The notes under the pieces were generated by a model, which was given only the letters and a program-made list of their open reading frames with translations, did not search any database and was not told where the DNA came from. DNA of 58,258 nt from positions 1 to 58,258 of the forward strand of contig DGAG01000008.1 in the NCBI GenBank assembly GCA_002382325.1. Direction: 5' to 3'. Below are positions 57,437 to 58,258 of the stretch, one piece after another. Positions within the stretch are counted from its first letter, which is position 1; the number at the start of each line of letters is the position of its first letter. The translations under genes were made by a program, and so were the position numbers. The DNA comes from Epsilonproteobacteria bacterium UBA4036 (GTDB taxonomy: Bacteria; Campylobacterota; Campylobacteria; Campylobacterales; Arcobacteraceae).

Positions 57437-58258
57437 TAGTTGTTATCCATTTCTCTGTCAATTACACCCTCTTCAATGAGTTTTTGTGCAACATCCAGCA
57501 TTTTTCTTTGTGCCGCTTCAATATCTTTAATTTTAACTTTTGTCAACATTTCAAACTCTTCTAGGAATCTGTCTTTAGCCCTTTGACTCATAGCAGATGT
57601 TACATTTTCTAAATCTTCACTTGTGGCATTTTTCATAGCAACAGCAACATCTGCCATCTCACAATTTTGTAAAATTTTCATAATATAATCGGTATCCAAA
57701 TTGAGTAAATCCTCAAATACAAACATATTTTCTTTGATTTTTGTTGCCAATAAAGTGTCCACACCATTGATGTTTTTTAAAATATCTTGTGATTTGGGTC
57801 CCACTCGGTTTAACATATCGGCAACAACTTTAACCCCACCAACATCAACAATAGAAGAGAGTAATGATTCGAGTTTTTTCTCTAAAATCAATGATACGGT
57901 TCGTACAACATCCGGAGAAACGTCTTTAATGGTTGCCATTTGCATGGTTACTTTGACTTTCACATCTTCTTCAAGCTGCATCAATACTTCAGCCGCACCT
58001 GCTGCTTCCATATGTGCCAAAATTACAGCAATGGTTTGAGGAGATTCATCTTTAATAAAGTCTGCTAATTGCTTAGGATTAATTGCATCCAAATAAGAAA
58101 ATGCTTGTGATGCCAATTTAATTTTAGACAATCGAGCCAGAACTTCATCGGCTTCACCTCTCCCCAAAGATTTATACAAAATCTCTTTGGCATATTCATA
58201 TCCACCTGAACTGATATATCCACTGGATTTGATTAAAATATGAAACTCATTTAATATA
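57436..58258 (-). CDS. fliG: Flagellar motor switch protein FliG (N-terminus cut by window edge)
   Basis: The frame stays open to the window end, adding residues such as SSGYISSGGYEYAKEILYKSLG upstream of an in-frame TTG at 58177-58179, so that codon is internal. About 274 residues are visible, including the middle domain (KDESPQTIAVILAHMEAAGAAEVLMQL) and the C-terminal domain with MFVFEDLLNLD and MSQRAKDRFLEEFEMLTKVKIKDIE. FliG binds FliF and takes torque from MotA. The first 60-70 residues are outside the window, as is fliF. Confidence 0.92.
   Translation of the reverse strand, partial: ILNEFHILIKSSGYISSGGYEYAKEILYKSLGRGEADEVLARLSKIKLASQAFSYLDAINPKQLADFIKDESPQTIAVILAHMEAAGAAEVLMQLEEDVKVKVTMQMATIKDVSPDVVRTVSLILEKKLESLLSSIVDVGGVKVVADMLNRVGPKSQDILKNINGVDTLLATKIKENMFVFEDLLNLDTDYIMKILQNCEMADVAVAMKNATSEDLENVTSAMSQRAKDRFLEEFEMLTKVKIKDIEAAQRKMLDVAQKLIEEGVIDREMDNN

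Noticed and set aside
58177..58179. TTG as the fliG start
   Set aside because: The frame continues upstream to the window edge with FliG-like residues, so the gene is simply cut.

Overview
The window is AT-rich, densely packed chromosomal DNA from a member of the Campylobacterota (Epsilonproteobacteria), most likely an Arcobacteraceae (Arcobacter-like) species. The signs are the flagellar cluster layout, with a FliY-type switch protein, a stand-alone FlgJ rod-binding domain and flhF-flhG not followed by fliA; the histidine kinase box with NIAHQWRQPL; a MotB that starts with a Cys-Pro-rich segment; and -10 elements that mostly lack a clear -35. The assignment is inferred from protein and gene-order resemblance only. 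No tRNA, rRNA, IS element, prophage or CRISPR array was seen.

Layout. 1-3.6 kb is an iron region: a Fur-box-controlled 21-codon peptide gene plus a DUF2325 gene, then fur, then feoA-feoB behind two Fur boxes. 3.6-10.9 kb holds housekeeping genes: a small exported protein, bpt, trpA, a ClC-family channel, panB, ruvB, a PerM/AI-2E family membrane protein and a ferredoxin-thioredoxin-reductase/rhodanese fusion. 11-22 kb is a surface-protein island: an alpha/beta-hydrolase lipoprotein and an autotransporter in one operon, a divergent two-component system (7TM-type kinase plus winged-helix regulator), and a two-partner secretion pair (TpsB transporter, TpsA exoprotein with about 21 GLUG repeats). 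The autotransporter and tpsA promoters carry the same 34-bp architecture, a tandem 11-bp repeat 6 bp upstream of the -10, which suggests that the regulator encoded between them controls both. 22-26.5 kb holds aat, a cytochrome c lipoprotein, clpA, clpS and bioD; with bpt this gives the whole bacterial N-degron route. 26.6-32 kb holds a chemoreceptor, a histidine kinase, a small protein, an MFS transporter and an adaptor-like protein.

32 kb to the end is one long minus-strand flagellar cluster. In transcription order it reads fliG (cut by the window edge), fliH, fliN, flgD, flgE, second flgE-like gene, a coiled-coil membrane protein, a TPR protein, flaG-like, fliY, motA, motB, flgJ, flgN-like, flgA-like, flhF, flhG, a small membrane protein, fliE, flgC, fliK, fliR, flhB, a second TPR protein, fliI, flgL, flhA. 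It supplies much of the export gate, ATPase complex, rod, hook, switch and stator, plus placement and number control. fliA, fliM, flgB, fliF and fliP/Q are not here.

Across the first 29 kb, five gene boundaries carry a family of 7-bp-period repeats (unit GTGACGA/GTAACGA or its complement), mostly arranged as long imperfect inverted repeats. They provide stop codons for adjacent genes and look like a dispersed, hairpin-forming intergenic element. With the shared two-promoter element and the Fur-controlled micropeptide, these are the most interesting signals in the window.
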